64,000 nt of DNA from Typha latifolia. Taxonomy: Eukaryota > Streptophyta > Magnoliopsida > Poales > Typhaceae. This document shows positions 36,911 to 47,600 of the stretch, in pieces. The stretch covers positions 1,304,501-1,368,500 of the forward strand of contig CM034104.1 in assembly GCA_019914945.1 (NCBI GenBank). Reading direction: 5' to 3'. The notes under the pieces were generated by a model. That model had not been told where the DNA came from. It saw only the letters and a list, made by a program, of their open reading frames with translations, and did no database searches. Position 1 is the stretch's first letter. The number at the start of each line of letters is the position of its first letter. The position numbers were made by a program, and so were the translations under genes.

Positions 36911-38528
36911 ACGTGATTCTTTGGTATTACTTGTACAAATATTGCTCTCACGTGCGGTCAACGGGAGTCTGGGGGATGCGACTGGTTAAGGCAATTGTTC
37001 ATACGAGTGATTCATCTTCATTTAATTCTTTTATTTTTTCCTAAAAACAATTTTACTCGATCGAGATTGTTATTCGTGAAAATGCAATGAAATTTATATA
37101 AGAAAAAAAAAGATTAAATGTATTTTAGCGATTTACTTATGTCTAAAATTATTTTACTTTTTTATATTTAAAAAAATTTAATTAATTTCTGTACCGATAA
37201 TTATAATGAAACAGTTAGTGTTTTCATTAGTCTCTGTACTAAATAATTTCAAAATAACTAAAATATTTTTATCATATTTGTTAAAGAAAATATGCAAATT
37301 TTAATATAATACAGTAAGATTATTAAAATAGTTATAATATTTGATTAAATTTAATAAAAATAATTACGGACTAATTTTAATCATAAGTATAATATTATTT
37401 TAAAAAAAGTAAAAATATTTAAATAATATAATTTTGAATATAAATATATTTAATCCAACTCCATTTTGTTACGTTACTCGGTTCCTCTTTCTTTGTAGCG
37501 CGTTCTTTCTTTTCCTGTCTTGGTTTGTTGCCTAATTTTGGTAGTACGATTTGACAGGTTTGATGTTTTATGCCCCTCCATATTTGTTTGGCATAAGTTC
37601 TTAGCCCATATAAAAGTTTTAACATATAAGCCATGTACTTAGAATGCTTCTTATGAAATCGAATACTTTGAATCTAGTAATATGCTGCAAAGATAAAAAA
37701 AAAGATTTTATTTAAATAGGTGAAAATTTATATTTTGTATTATAATAGTCTCTCTCTCTATCTTTCAATTAAAATATAATAGGTTATAAAGTTTGGTTAG
37801 AACTTTTATCGCCGACTCCCAACTCTCAGCCAATGCGCCATTAGACCATTAACTCATGCTGTGATGATCGTAAAGGTCGGTCAGAACTTTGAAAAAATAA
37901 AAACAAAACCATCGTCAGTTGTATCTTGATCTAATTAATATACTGTATAGCTCAAGAATGAGTCAATTGTCAATTATAGTTCTCAGATTCAATTCATTGT
38001 GCAACTGGAATCAATCAATATCCCGTAACTTCTACCGTTGGCCAGATATTTGCTTAGGATAGAATGATAGATTAAATATCAATACGACACACGATAGTAC
38101 TACAACTTGAATCATTCCCCACTGCACAGGTGGGGGAGAGTCTATTTAACCATTTCTTTTTGTTGAATATACTTTGATAAGCTCAAGAGAATAATTAAAT
38201 TTAGCACTCGTTTCGTTCCAGAACGGCCGCCGCCAAAATAGAAGAGTTCCTTCATCTTCATCTTCATCTTCATCTTGACTAATTTGTCGAGCAATCGAAA
38301 CATTCGTGCATATTCTCCTCATTTCTAATCCAATTGGCTTCTAAACTCACCCAATTACTACAAAACTCTCATCAAAATAAACTTAGCGTTTGTTATAGTT
38401 GGGTGTGCCAATCGATCGAGTCAGCTTATATCATTCTCATACAGGAACTAATCTTTGTATTTTAAGAAAAACAGAATAAGACGCCTTCGAATATTACGGT
38501 TACATTACATTAGGATTGGATCATCTAG
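36911..38528. other. Spacer between U-box gene (+) and FIP-like gene (-)
   Basis: After the 3' UTR of the U-box gene there is a candidate MITE at 37111-37456 and an AT-rich stretch. A CTTCAT repeat lies at 38250-38276. The FIP-like 3' UTR follows. No gene was seen. Confidence 0.45.
37111..37456. mobile_element. Candidate palindromic MITE, family member 1
   Basis: The left end reads GATTAAATGTATTTTA and the right end, reverse-complemented, GGATTAAATATATTTA. The arms are imperfect complements along much of their length. The layout and wording (ACTTAT..., CTAAAATTATTTTA, GTTAGT...) resemble the element at 56627-56973. Confidence 0.5.
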
Positions 38529-39273
38529 CTAGCTAGAGAAGAGCTTGGAGAAGAAGTTGGTTGGTTTAGGTTTCCCTAAGCATTCCACATGAACATATCT
38601 CCCAAGGTTGTCGACTTGTCTCGGTTGTCCTCCTGTGTCCTTCTTGCACACCTTGCACGTCTTGTCCACCCAACCATCCTCCACATATTGCCCATCAACT
38701 ACAGTACGTACCCAATTGCCAACCAAATCAAGAGTTTGAAGATTGAATTCGGTCTACCAAATATCTATATATGAAGCATTCAAGAATTACCTTCAACGTA
38801 GGACTTGAAGAAATCCTTGTAGGTGCCTCCAATCTTTCTCCTAAGTGCTCCATACTGCTCAACAACAACAACAAACGAGTTAACGACCCGGTAGTTCATT
38901 TACGTAGAAAGATAACTCACCCAAACTCGATCATGACCTCTGAAAGAATGGTAATTAATTTTAGTACCTGTTCCCTCGTCATCTTCCCTCCATCTCTGGT
39001 GGCCTCTCTTGCATCCTCGAGGAGCTCGGCGTCCTGCGCCGACCTCACCTGCGAGAAGTCTAGGGCTTCAGTGAGGCTGCTGAACAAGGATTGCTTGCTC
39101 TTTTTGCTCTCTTCCTTCTCTCCACTACTAGTCTCATCTGCCTTGGCCCGGACCTTTCCGAGACTCTTGGAACTCTTGTTGCTAGGCTTGAAAGCTGAGA
39201 TGTTATAGGATAGTCCTGAGGATGGAGGGCAGCAGTTGTGAGAAGAGGACAATGGAAGAACCCTCATGCTCAT
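38529..39273 (-). CDS. FIP-like (FtsH5-interacting protein-like) chloroplast protein
   Basis: Three exons on the minus strand, 39273-38968, 38854-38791 and 38698-38529, join in phase to give 179 aa. The N-terminal about 55 residues are Ser/Lys-rich like a transit peptide. The conserved core follows: SLFSSLTEALDFSQVRSAQD, DGGKMTREQYGALRRKIGGT and DFFKSYVEVDGQYVEDGW. Near the C-terminus Cys138, Cys141, His160 and Cys163 (TCKVCKKD ... RYVHVECL) could form a small zinc site. The match to Arabidopsis At5g02160 (FIP) is from memory of that sequence. FIP is a thylakoid protein that interacts with the FtsH5 protease subunit and is linked to stress responses. The TM segment expected for thylakoid anchoring is not obvious here. 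Exon junctions fall exactly where the conserved core is continuous. Confidence 0.85.
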
Positions 39274-40796
39274 CTCTTATGATGGATGGGTTCTTCCAAT
39301 TGTCCAAAAACAGGACTAGTTTGATGAAAAAAAAAAAATTAAATCTAAGAGGAGCAAAGAGAGATGGAAATGAATATATACTCATCATAGAGGGCTATGA
39401 ATGGTGAAATCATGGATGTGGTGCATGAAGGGGAACGTGGCTCGTGTCAGGCCTACTGAAATTTGAGGAGGAGATGGGCTCAGAATGACATGAATCACAG
39501 GAGATACCAGGCTCCAGTTGAGTGTTTACTGTATGGCTCTGAAGGCTTCAAGGAAGTCATCCAACCTAACTTTGGAGTCATGCGTTTGCAAAATATTTTC
39601 TGGATTTGACCCAGTAATAACATATGGACAGACACAGGTCATGAATGAAATGGCCCAATGTACAGTTACATTAAAAACCCAGCCCGTTTCACTCGACTGG
39701 GAGATTGGGGTGGCAAATTTATCCGATCCAATAACTAGACACGAAATGGCCCAATATATCCTTATATCCAATTACATCAAGCAGTTACACGGGAGCCCCA
39801 GATTTGTCTACAATGGACAACATAATAAAGATAGGTATCAAGCTATAACAACTCAAATATAAAAGCAAAATAAAATATCTAATAAAATACGGGAGGTACA
39901 ACAACCCCAATCGTCGGCAAAGATTTGTAAGTCAAAGAATGGAAGGGAGAGAGGAGACAAAGTTTTGAAGTCACCGCCTAAATGACGGAGAACTAGACCA
40001 TTATCACCCAAAACACTCCTCACCGCACTGGGAAGGAAGGAAGCAAATGGAGCGAAAAGCTGTCAATAAGCCAAGCAACCGAAGAGGAGGAGTTGCTCGA
40101 AGAGAAAAGAGGTGGTGGTGTATAAGTGCTCACCCATGCCAACGACAACAAGCGATCCAAGAAGGAAGAAAAAAAAAACATAGGACCTCTCACGGAATAG
40201 GAAGGCTTTTCCCCTCTACCTAACCAATACGGCTAGTAGAGGCGAGAGAGGAATTATGCCGTCGACGGTGGGGAGGAGGGCCGGCGCCTCTAATGTGAAA
40301 GTGGTAGTGCCTAGTCATCCCAAGCTCTAATTCTAAAAGTCAGATTAGTACCAACTTTTTTGCATCCAGCCGCCTTGGGGACGGCTAAGACTCGAGACCT
40401 TTGGCTTTTGAACACTATATTAATTAGTATACCTCTGTCTCTCAAATTCTATAATTAAGTAAACTATACTTTGGCCCACCTCACGCATATAAAATTTGAC
40501 TCTTACCTACGTCCGCCTTTATATCTTTATATTAAATTTGAGGCCATTGTATACATACTTGTACAGCAGTAGTAGTTCATATGCGTTTCTTTGACGTTTC
40601 CTCGCAACTTATATGAGATCTCACACACAAGTCAAACCTCCAAACTGGTGAACTCTCCTTCCCTCTTTCATACGCCAATTCCTCATCCTCTTCCCTTCCC
40701 ATAAAACCCAATTCCCTCCACCTCCCCTTTCTCACAAACTAATCTCTCATTTCTCTATACACCATCTCTTCTCTCTCTCTCTCTCTCTCTCTCTAG
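39274..40796. other. Divergent promoter region, FIP-like (-) and IDA-like (+)
   Basis: Open frames at 39518-39862 (+) and 39526-39771 (-) are overlapping and unsupported. The 39600-39760 stretch contains TGGCCCAAT-type words twice, perhaps degenerate transposon sequence. A CT microsatellite (about 40772-40794) lies immediately upstream of the IDA-like ATG and is part of its leader. Confidence 0.4.
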
Positions 40797-41126
40797 ATGG
40801 CTATCATTAATCTTAAAGCCCATCATTTCTCATTCTTGTTTCTAATCCTCCTCGTTACACCCCAAACCTCCACTTCTAGGCCTATAATTGGGTCTGATCC
40901 AAGCTTAAACATCGTTGCAATGCCTGGAGAAACCCTCTTAGTTCCACAACCAATGAAGTCCAATTCTTTCCACATCCAACCATGCAACATGGCTGCACCG
41001 ACGATGGCGGCGACGGCGAAAGAGGAGCTGATGGAGAAGTATAAGCCACTCTTGCTCAACTTCCTCCCTAGAGGAAAATTTCCACCATCAGGCCCAAGCA
41101 AAGGGATCAACGACAACAAGAGCTAG
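40797..41126 (+). CDS. IDA-like (IDL) signalling peptide precursor
   Basis: A single exon of 109 aa. Residues 11-27 (FSFLFLILLVTPQTSTS) form a signal peptide after a short charged start. A variable pro-region leads to the C-terminal motif LPRGKFPPSGPSKGIND at residues 90-106. This matches the EPIP motif of INFLORESCENCE DEFICIENT IN ABSCISSION and IDL peptides (LPKGxPxPPSxPSKRHN). The Arg-His before the final Asn is replaced by Gly-Ile, and the usual PxPP is FPP. IDA/IDL peptides are hydroxylated on the central Pro and perceived by HAESA/HSL receptor kinases with SERK co-receptors, controlling cell separation. SGPS also occurs in the related PIP peptides, so this may sit between IDL and PIP. 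Intronless structure and size (about 80-110 aa) fit the family. A CT-rich leader precedes the ATG. Confidence 0.8.
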   Translation: MAIINLKAHHFSFLFLILLVTPQTSTSRPIIGSDPSLNIVAMPGETLLVPQPMKSNSFHIQPCNMAAPTMAATAKEELMEKYKPLLLNFLPRGKFPPSGPSKGINDNKS

Positions 41127-41191
41127 CTAATCGGAGTTTATAGAGTTTTTACATATATTCATATAAATTTATGAGAACATTTTCTTTCTTT

Positions 41192-41223
<32 letters not shown>

Positions 41224-43690
41224 ACATATTGGATTTGTTTTACCTTATTGGATTACCTCATCCGATATGTATGTAATCTTTTTTTGGACCTATTATTTTC
41301 TTGAAAGGAGGATTAAGTTTTGCAGAACATTTATTTAGGATAAGAGTTAGATCTTTCAGCATTGACCTTTGACTTTTCTAAAAGTCTTGGAACTACGGTG
41401 GTCAAACGAAACACACGTCAATCCATTGTCGCGTTTTAGTTCATGCACTGCCCCCCACGGCAAGATGCCATAACTAATCCCCATTGCTGTTTAAAGAGAG
41501 TGTAAGCGATGAATTTTAATTACTGTTAAAAAAAATTATATAGCCAATTAAAATTATTAGATCATTAATGTACATCCAATAATCTGTCTTAACTGCATCG
41601 AGTTCCAATCCCAATTAAAAGCTTAAGCTTCACCCAGTCTTTTGTATCATAGGCTGAATGGCCCCATTCAAACTTGTTTCTGATTCGTTTTCTTTATTTA
41701 ATATTTACTGTAGGATTTATTTCCCTTTTTTTTTTTTTCAATTCTCTTATATTAAGGTGTGGATCTTGGATCTTACTGTCTCAATGATTCATAGGACTGA
41801 TTCTTAAATTGCCAGAGTTCGATGGAAATTGTTTCTATGAATTAGTTAGAATTATTCGATACTATGTTCTATCTACAGTACTATCTAAATTTATACTAAG
41901 TGTGAGACTTCTTCTGCTAAAAAAATCATCGTTCTACTCCTATTTCTTATGGGATAATAAAAAAATAAATGATTCGCACATATGGGCTTTCACTAAAAAA
42001 ATTTGGGCCTTAATTTGGGCATCACAAGTTTATTAATGCACCTATCTTGACCTAAAATTTTGGGCCGGGCCGGGCCGTCATATTTCTAGCACGTGCTTAT
42101 ATTTGGACCTGCCAGGCTATTTGTTAGCACTTAGTAATCCATGAACAGGAGAAGTTGTTAACAAAACAGAGCGACTAATATGTAACCTACCTATTCGTTT
42201 TCTTGAATAGTTTAAATACTGTTACACTAAATATGAGACAAACCTCAAGCGACGAGGATAGCAGTGGTTAAGGACACTACTGTAGCAGAGGTTACGGAGT
42301 GTTTGGAATTGATATTTGATAATAATAAAAAAAAAATTTACTAAAGTTTGTTATATTATTATATAACGCATGATTTAAATTAGTTCTGACAGTTTCTTAG
42401 AATGATTGATTCAGTTATTCAATCTATCTGCTTATGAGTTGTATATGTATAGATATAATTTTTGGTGGGCTAAGAATGGGACCAGAAAGCTAACTAAGCA
42501 AACCGAATCAATTGGTTACTGACTCTCTTGGGACTTCACCTCCTAACAACATCCAAAGTTAGCCTTATCTGAGTTAGCTGCCGAGTCCAAATCAAGGATC
42601 TTTGCTGATATGGCTCAAATTTATGAACAATTTCTAATGTTAAATTGAAGGTCTGAATCAAAACAATCAGTAATTGGTTGTTCAGGAGAAGGAATGCACG
42701 TGAAGAGTCGCATCAATTTGAGTGGTCCACATTGCTTTCAAGCTATTCTTTCTTCCTATAATCCCATCTTTCATATGTCATTAGATATAATTAATCTCCT
42801 ATTTATTCGTTAAATCTGTTTTTGAGCTATTTGTAGTTTGGCCTCTCCTTTTTTATTTTTTTTTATTTTTTTATAGCTTTTCTTAATCTTTAGGGTTGAA
42901 TTACAAATATCATAACAATGAGGTGCTAATCACAAAATCAATAAAATTTAGAGATCACCACTTTGGCGTGTCTTATTTTAGTGTAAAACAATGGTCTTTG
43001 TTGTCTCATTGGCTTTTGTATATAGTCTTCACTGGGTAGAGAAACGCATCAAATTCATTGCAAAGCTTGTTAATATATGCTATTCTTTGTCTCTGTTCAT
43101 CTCTACTCCAACATAGTATTTAGCACCACCAAGTCTATCGTTGCACCTTATCATCTAATTAATCTAATCCAGTAGATGGTCAAGACGAAATGGGCTTAAC
43201 TCCTAGTAGTAGCAGTAGGTAGAGATGCATTAAAATTATATTTATTTGACTTTAATAAATAAAAAAAATAACATCCTCTCTGATAAACCTATAAAATATA
43301 TATTCCCTGTACTGATCCCTATATAAGTTTTCGACGACCCGTTTGTGCACTTAAAAATTGAAGCATGGTCGATATGCATGCTTCCTTCCTTCGGCCTTCC
43401 TCATACGAAGAAGAAGATCTATCAACTTCTAGTAATATTGCATTAAACCCCCTGAGCTTTTTATTTATTTCTCATGTCCCTCTTGGTGGGTCCCCCACCC
43501 ATGACTTGAAGACACTCTTCCACGTCTCTTTCCACTCTCCCTACCGCTCTGCTTTCCCTCCTATTAATCTCCCCAACCTCCCCTTCCGCAGAGTTATCTG
43601 ATTGAGTCATGCAAAAAGGAGTAGTAGAGATTGAGATTGAGATTGAAGAGAGAAAGCGAGAGATTGAGATACCAATTTGGCCCTTGGGAG
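41127..43690. other. Intergenic region and OVATE gene promoter
   Basis: It has a GT microsatellite at about 41197-41223 in the IDA-like 3' UTR, AT-rich intergenic sequence and a GGGCCGGGCCGGGCC run near 42061 (possible transposon remnant). A 75-codon frame at 41809-42036 has no family features. A TATA-like box lies at 43319. Confidence 0.4.
43319..43327 (+). promoter_or_regulatory. Candidate TATA box of the OVATE family gene
   Basis: CTATATAAG lies 364 bp before the OVATE ATG. Transcription from here would give a leader of about 330 nt that includes the ATG of an upstream ORF at 43365. Confidence 0.45.
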
Positions 43691-44668
43691 ATGGGGAATT
43701 ATAGGTTTAGGCTATCTGACATGATACCAAATGCTTGGTTCTACAAGCTCAAGGACATGGGAAGCAGCAGAGGAAGCAGGAGCTCATCAAGAAGAAGCTA
43801 CCATCTGAGAACGGCATCTCCCACTACTCCAAAGCCGCTGCCAACTCCTTCTCCAACTTTCCTCCCAAGCAGAGCCTCCTATTACTACTCCCCTAGGCTA
43901 GAAGCCAAGAAGCTCCTCACCTCTCCTCTCAATTCCAAGTCCTCGGACACCCATTTCCCATTAGACCCACCGAGGAAATCCAAGAGGAGATCAAGAAGAA
44001 GAGCCACGAAGCCTTGTTCTTCCCCTTCCACTAGACTCCTCACCTCCTCTGTCTCTGCTGGTTGCAACTGCAGAGTTCTCAAGTCAGAACCCGTTGCGGA
44101 GATCCCTCCGTTCCACCGAGACGTCTACATCGACTGTGATCACAACGACTCGTATGAATTCGACGGCATCTGCTCTTCTTGGTCGCCTTCTCCTACCTGC
44201 AAGGTCATCTCCTCTGCAACTGACATAATCATCGACGTCGCAAGCGACGTTTCGGAACTCGACCTCCCTCCAATTCTAACCAAACCCGTGAAGAATTCCA
44301 AGGTGGTCACGGAAAAGGAGTTGAAGAACCAACCGAAGAGGTCTCCACCTGGTCTGCATCGGCTCAGGATGCGGACTAATAGCCCAAGAGTGGTGGCCAA
44401 GAAACCCACGGCGGCGGCAAAGGCGAAGGCCGCCAAGCAGGCGAACGGGTTATCGGAAAGCTTTGCAGTCGTGAAGGCATCAGCGAACCCTCAGAAGGAC
44501 TTCAGGGAGTCCATGGTGGAGATGATCGTGGAGAACAACATAAGGAGCTCCAAGGACTTGGAGGATTTGCTTGCTTGCTACTTGTCGCTTAATGCTAATG
44601 AGTACCATGATGTGATTGTAAAGGTGTTTGAGCAAATTTGGTTTGATCTTGCTAACATTAGATTGTAA
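43691..44668 (+). CDS. OVATE family protein (transcriptional repressor)
   Basis: Intronless, 325 aa from the ATG at 43691. The N-terminus MGNYRFRLSDMIPNAWFYKL is the conserved OFP start, also called the DNA-binding-like domain, found in OFP1-5 type members. A long Ser/Pro/Arg-rich linker follows, with a basic stretch KSKRRSRRRATK (probable nuclear localisation). The C-terminal OVATE domain is at about 258-322 (DFRESMVEMIVENNIRSSKD, LLACYLSLNANEYHDVIVKV, FEQIW). OVATE proteins repress transcription, bind KNOX/BELL homeodomain proteins and TRM proteins, and shape organs and secondary walls. The frame is open for 60 bases upstream without an ATG, so this start is the first possible and gives the conserved MGNYR. 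Closest type (OFP2/OFP4 versus OFP1) is not resolved. Confidence 0.93.
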   Translation: MGNYRFRLSDMIPNAWFYKLKDMGSSRGSRSSSRRSYHLRTASPTTPKPLPTPSPTFLPSRASYYYSPRLEAKKLLTSPLNSKSSDTHFPLDPPRKSKRRSRRRATKPCSSPSTRLLTSSVSAGCNCRVLKSEPVAEIPPFHRDVYIDCDHNDSYEFDGICSSWSPSPTCKVISSATDIIIDVASDVSELDLPPILTKPVKNSKVVTEKELKNQPKRSPPGLHRLRMRTNSPRVVAKKPTAAAKAKAAKQANGLSESFAVVKASANPQKDFRESMVEMIVENNIRSSKDLEDLLACYLSLNANEYHDVIVKVFEQIWFDLANIRL

Positions 44669-47600
44669 AGAGGGTGGAATGGATCAATAATGAGATCCAT
44701 CTATATTGAGTAAGAAACTTAGTTAAAACTATAGTTAGTTTGAATAGTGCTCTCTTTTTTGTGCCAGTTCTTGAATGCATAGGGCCATCTCGAGCCTGCT
44801 CAAGGTTGGAACACAGGGTTGTACAGCATTTAAGAGCTAAATTGTCAAACTTATTAGGTCTGCATGTGTGCTGAGGACCCTAAAGATTGCATTCAATCCG
44901 GTAGAAAATTGTCCTCCAATTAATGACAAGCATGTGTCACTTTCCTAAGGAACAGATGCTAGGAAAAAATAAAAATATTCAAATAGTTGTAACTCACTAT
45001 AAATTTTCATATTCTTTACCCTACTTTGTTTAACTTGATTCCAGTACTAAAACTATTCAACAACCATTTGTGGCCATAAGTCTCTAGAGAAATATCCAAA
45101 GCTAAAAAGCATTTGTTCCTTTGCATGGGATTCTACCTGACAGTAAAGAAGCACTAGATGCTCCTCTGTCTCCATCACCAACAGGACACCAAATGATACA
45201 CCATATCTACCTTCTTCTCTCTTCTCCTTCTCCTCCTCCTCCCTTGGCTTCCAAGACAGCCAAGCTCCACGACACAACTTTATTACATGATAGAAAAGAA
45301 CCTGACAAAGTTTCTAGTACATATCTAACAGAATCACAGAAAAGGGAATGAACTCAGGATTATTTACCTTTGCTTCCCTAGTCAAGATTAACAACACCAA
45401 CAGGGCAAAGTAGTAGGTAAAAGATAAATAAACAAGAAGTTTATTAGAAATTAGAAGCCAGAGTCAGTAAATTGGTAACAGAAGTATAAGGAGAGGGGTT
45501 CCAGATTCAGACCAGATAACAGTAGGCGGAAGTACTGAGATCTGCATGGAATCTAAGGCACTGTGTAAATAGTAAATACCTTGAGCTATACCCATGAGCA
45601 TTTAGTATTCCCCCTGGCCTCTTAATTGTTCATCTCCAGTCCTAACATTATTTAATCAGGGCATGGCTTTGAGACATCAAATCATAAGAGCAGCTACTGG
45701 ATAGATAAACAAAGAAGGCTTAGTTTTAATTCCACCTGCACCCTGTAAAAGACATGACCCATCATATCAGATTAAAAAAAAAAAAACCCAGTCTTCAAAG
45801 AAGCAAAGGAAAGCGCTTCTCTCTTCCAGAGCCTCTCAGATATCAAGAATTGCAAGTGGGGTGTTATACTAGTCCTCTGCTTCCATTATCAAAAGTATTC
45901 TGATAATATAAAGTTCAATTTTGTTAAACAGAAGATCTAAATAGGTTCCTGTTCTTGTACTAGAGAGCTAATATGCAACTTGAGTACAAGTGCCAAGAAG
46001 TGATTACCCCATCTTAATAGTTCCCTACTATGTTTTCCCCTGTGAGGATTGCTCTCATGATTGATGTTTAGGAAGGACATTAGTAGTTTAAGCAAGTTGT
46101 AACATGGCTGTCACTCTTAACTTTGGACGAAGAACTCAAAAGAAAAGTTTAAATGTACAATAATTCTCGTCCAAGCCACGTAATAAGTCCAAATTTTTTT
46201 TAAAAAAAAAAATTAGATTATCAAACGTGGGAGCTATGGATCCACCTCTTTGTGCTCGCTCCAAAGTGGATTCGGATGTGAAAGATTGATAGATGGGAAG
46301 CAAAATCAATGCCCTAACTTTCCTAGACAAGTTTTAATCAAAGGAAAATAAAAAATCTCGACAAGAAGAGATTACAAAATCATGACCTGTAAAGAAGTAA
46401 CACAATGAAGAACCCATATTAATTTTAAAGAAAAGAAAAGAGATTATTTTTCTTCTCTTTATTCCCTTCCCAAATCTCTATATTCTAGTCTCGCAATTTT
46501 ACTTTTCATGCTAACAAATAGAGAATATATTTTTTTAAATAAAAATTAAAATACAAATCTACTTCTCCAATTATTTTATCTTAACGTGAAAAAAGAATTT
46601 ATTCAAGAGTAGTAAAAGCATCGTGTTTTTGAGGCATTTGATAAATATTTATACGGTAAAGTGGTGAGTAATAATAGAGATAAATAAATTGATCTAATGT
46701 ATTATGTGTCTTTAGTTAGATAGAAGAATATAATCAACCAAACTAAGGATCTGGGGGATATAAAAGCTGGGGATGGATTTACGAGGTCGGAAAGAAAGAG
46801 ACGAGAGCAGTGTCGGCGAAGTTTGCGTGGCTCGGTTTCATATTATCTCAAGTCAAATTTGGAACGCGTACCAAGATCGGGCCCCCCACGACCCCAACTT
46901 CCTCTCTATTAGTTTTAACTACGTGGGCCCACACCAATGCTTTAATTTTTTTTTTTTCTTAATAGTTCCAGACAGCATAAAATAAAGACATTTAGGAGTT
47001 TTAATCAATATAATTTTAGTCAAACAAATTAATAAGTTTGTAAGTTGTATTATTTGAGTAATTTGTTTGGCATGCAGACCCATGCAAGGATTGGACGGCT
47101 AGGACTGCACGTGAGCAACTCCACGTACTATTTTTTATTTTTATTTTCTTTCAACCAAATTTTTTTTTTCTTTTTAAATTTTCTTTCTTTCTTTCTTTCT
47201 TTCTTTCTTTTCCAAATCACCTCAGGAGACATGAACTCGTCCCTTTGCACGATACTCGAGGCCTATCTTTAAAGAATAATATCCAAGCGTTACTCTCTCC
47301 CCCACTTGTTTATGAGATTTATGAAAGTATCGCCTCATCTTCGTCTTATTAGGCCATTTTAAGTTATATATTATATGAAAAATAACAACTTAATAATGCA
47401 ACCTTATATTATTATTATTTTATTTTTCCTTCCTTCTGTAATACACTTATGAGCCATCAATTCCTTACAAGACGGGATCTTATTGTTTCTTAATAATTAT
47501 CTTCTCCAAGTTAATGATGTGATAATGCTCAACTAATAGTATTATTTTTTTTTTAAAAATTCAACTTAAGTATTTAATATCATGTTTATATGACGAAAAA

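Noticed and set aside
35035..36951. Several long frames antisense to or out of frame with the U-box gene
   Set aside because: They arise from the high GC content of the U-box coding sequence. Only the 670-aa frame has U-box and ARM motifs.
39518..39862. Overlapping frames on both strands
   Set aside because: The sequence contains repeated TGGCCCAAT-like words and looks like decayed repeat DNA.
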